A stretch of DNA of 5,807 nucleotides from an uncultured Prevotella sp. (GTDB lineage: Bacteria; Bacteroidota; Bacteroidia; Bacteroidales; Bacteroidaceae), in the NCBI GenBank assembly GCA_945637645.1, contig CALZDK010000123.1:1-5807 (forward strand). The letters run 5' to 3'. The notes under the pieces are model-generated. The model was not told the DNA's origin. It did no database searches and was given only the letters and a program-made list of their open reading frames with translations. A program made the translations under genes and the position numbers. The stretch's first letter is position 1; every line of letters begins with the position of its first letter. Of this stretch, positions 4,670-5,807 are shown in pieces.

Positions 4670-5807
4670 ATGAAATCTATTGTCACCGCAATGCTGCTTG
4701 CCGCCACGATGCAGACGCAGGCACAAATCAAGACCAACGAGGGAATCAGTTATCTGATGAACCAGCCGAAGGACATGGCTGCCGACTTCAGCGACCTTGC
4801 CAACACCTATTTCTTTGCCGACAGCCTTGCCGACTTCGACACCGCCAAGGCAGAGGGAAAGGTGAAGTGGAACCGCTATCGCATAGCACCGCGACAGGCT
4901 TTCAACACCAACGGCTTCTGGCCGCAACGGCTGCAGATGCTCGACTTCCCCGAAACTGCCTACGACAACGACCCGCAGCTGAAGTTCAAACTGCAGTTCG
5001 TAAGTCCGCGCACGGTGCGCATCACCATGCTCACCACACCCATTGAGCCGAAGGACAACGATGCCGACGACATAATGTTCAGCAAGGTGCCGGCAAACAA
5101 TCCCTCGGACTGGAAGGTGAAGCAGAGTGCCGCGGCGGTGAGCTACTCGTCGGCTTACGGTACAATAGAGATAAGGAAATATCCCTGGCGTATCGTCCTG
5201 AAGGACAAGGACGGACGCACGCTGACAGAGACACGCACCTTGGGCGACAACGACTCCACACAGGTGAAGATTCTGCCGTTCAACTTCATAAAGCGAGGCT
5301 CTGACAACTCCAGAAGCATCAACCCCGTCTTTTCCCTTGCGCCACAGGAGCGCATCTACGGTTGCGGCGAGTCGTTCACCTCGCTCAACAAGGTAGGACA
5401 GAAGGTGAACATCTTCGTGACTGACCCGCAAGGACCTGAGACACCGGGAATGTACAAGCCAATACCATTCTATTTCAGCAACCGCGGCTACGGAGTGTTT
5501 ATGCACACCTCGGCGCCGGTGACCTGCGACTTCGGCAAGAGCTATATAGGCACACAAAGCCTCTATATGGGCGACGAGAAGATGGACTTCTTCGTGTTCT
5601 TCGGCGACCCGAAGGACATACTCTACGAATACACCGAGATAACGGGAAAAAGCCCGATGCTGCCGCTGTGGACTTTCGGCACATGGATGAGCCGCATCAC
5701 CTATTTCTCGCAGCAAGAAGGTCTTGACATTGCAGCCAACCTGCGCAAGCACAAGATTCCAGCCGACGTGATACACTTCGACACGGGATGGTTTGGAGTT
5801 GACTGGC
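4670..5807 (+). CDS. Secreted GH31 alpha-glycosidase, alpha-xylosidase-like (5' part)
   Basis: Open from ATG 4670 to the window edge, 379 codons, with the 3' part missing. Residues 1-18 are a signal peptide (basic MK, hydrophobic SIVTAMLLAA, then TQA before Q19) fitting signal peptidase I. There is no lipobox cysteine, so it is probably periplasmic or secreted rather than a lipoprotein. Residues about 65-325 form the N-terminal beta-sandwich typical of GH31, with ERIYGCGESFTSLNKVGQ (228-245) and IPFYFSNRGYGVFMHT (265-280) matching the conserved approach to the active site. The catalytic barrel begins at about 332 (PLWTFGTWMSR) and includes HFDTGWFGVDW (369-379), where D371 matches a substrate-binding aspartate. 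The nucleophile and acid/base aspartates lie beyond the edge. Similarity of these segments to E. coli YicI suggests alpha-xylosidase, but alpha-glucosidase is possible. No susC/susD or other polysaccharide-utilisation genes are in the window. Confidence 0.92.
   Translation, partial: MKSIVTAMLLAATMQTQAQIKTNEGISYLMNQPKDMAADFSDLANTYFFADSLADFDTAKAEGKVKWNRYRIAPRQAFNTNGFWPQRLQMLDFPETAYDNDPQLKFKLQFVSPRTVRITMLTTPIEPKDNDADDIMFSKVPANNPSDWKVKQSAAAVSYSSAYGTIEIRKYPWRIVLKDKDGRTLTETRTLGDNDSTQVKILPFNFIKRGSDNSRSINPVFSLAPQERIYGCGESFTSLNKVGQKVNIFVTDPQGPETPGMYKPIPFYFSNRGYGVFMHTSAPVTCDFGKSYIGTQSLYMGDEKMDFFVFFGDPKDILYEYTEITGKSPMLPLWTFGTWMSRITYFSQQEGLDIAANLRKHKIPADVIHFDTGWFGVDW

Noticed and set aside
4607..5776. 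389-residue open frame on the minus strand opposite the GH31 gene
   Set aside because: The + strand encodes a signal peptide and GH31 motifs throughout; the minus translation is rich in His, Arg and Val with no family features.

Overview
The window looks like part of a Bacteroidota chromosome, most probably Prevotella or a close relative. Four things point there: a C-terminal tail of the secreted-protein type common in that group at the left edge; a Bacteroidetes-type promoter (TTTG, 19 bases, TAACTTTG) before the first complete gene; A/T-rich leaders with no clear Shine-Dalgarno sequence; and protein sequences that resemble Prevotella/Bacteroides orthologues. The genus is inferred from recalled family resemblance, not from a search. 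All genes read on the + strand.

Layout: (1) 1-140 is the 3' end of a probable secreted or cell-surface protein. (2) 141-810 is a 670-base region without an intact gene. It holds a compact palindromic repeat element (272-381), a stretch that may be the remains of a broken gene (about 427-706), and the promoter of the next gene. (3) 811-2064 encodes a U32-family protein of the TrhP/RlhA type, and sufE (2061-2480) overlaps it by four bases. (4) ychF (2597-3700) has arrays of a degenerate 8-base repeat (CTTGTCAA-like) on both sides. The downstream array is a long inverted repeat that can fold between ychF and the next gene. (5) lgt (3841-4653) is followed after 16 bases by a secreted GH31 glycosidase gene (from 4670), which runs off the right edge.

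How the genes fit together: the U32 protein carries the four-cysteine signature that in characterised relatives holds an Fe-S cluster, and SufE feeds sulfur into Fe-S assembly, so the overlapping pair makes functional sense. YchF is a translation-associated ATPase/GTPase and Lgt is the first enzyme of lipoprotein maturation. The GH31 enzyme is exported and probably acts in the periplasm on alpha-linked (perhaps xylosyl) sugars. It has a signal peptide without a lipobox, so it is not itself a substrate of its neighbour Lgt.

The protein genes are ordinary housekeeping and carbohydrate genes. The least explained content is non-coding: the 272-381 element with two competing folds, the octamer arrays around ychF, and the unrecognised coding-like stretch at 427-706. 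I see no CRISPR array, tRNA, rRNA, insertion sequence or obvious defence system.
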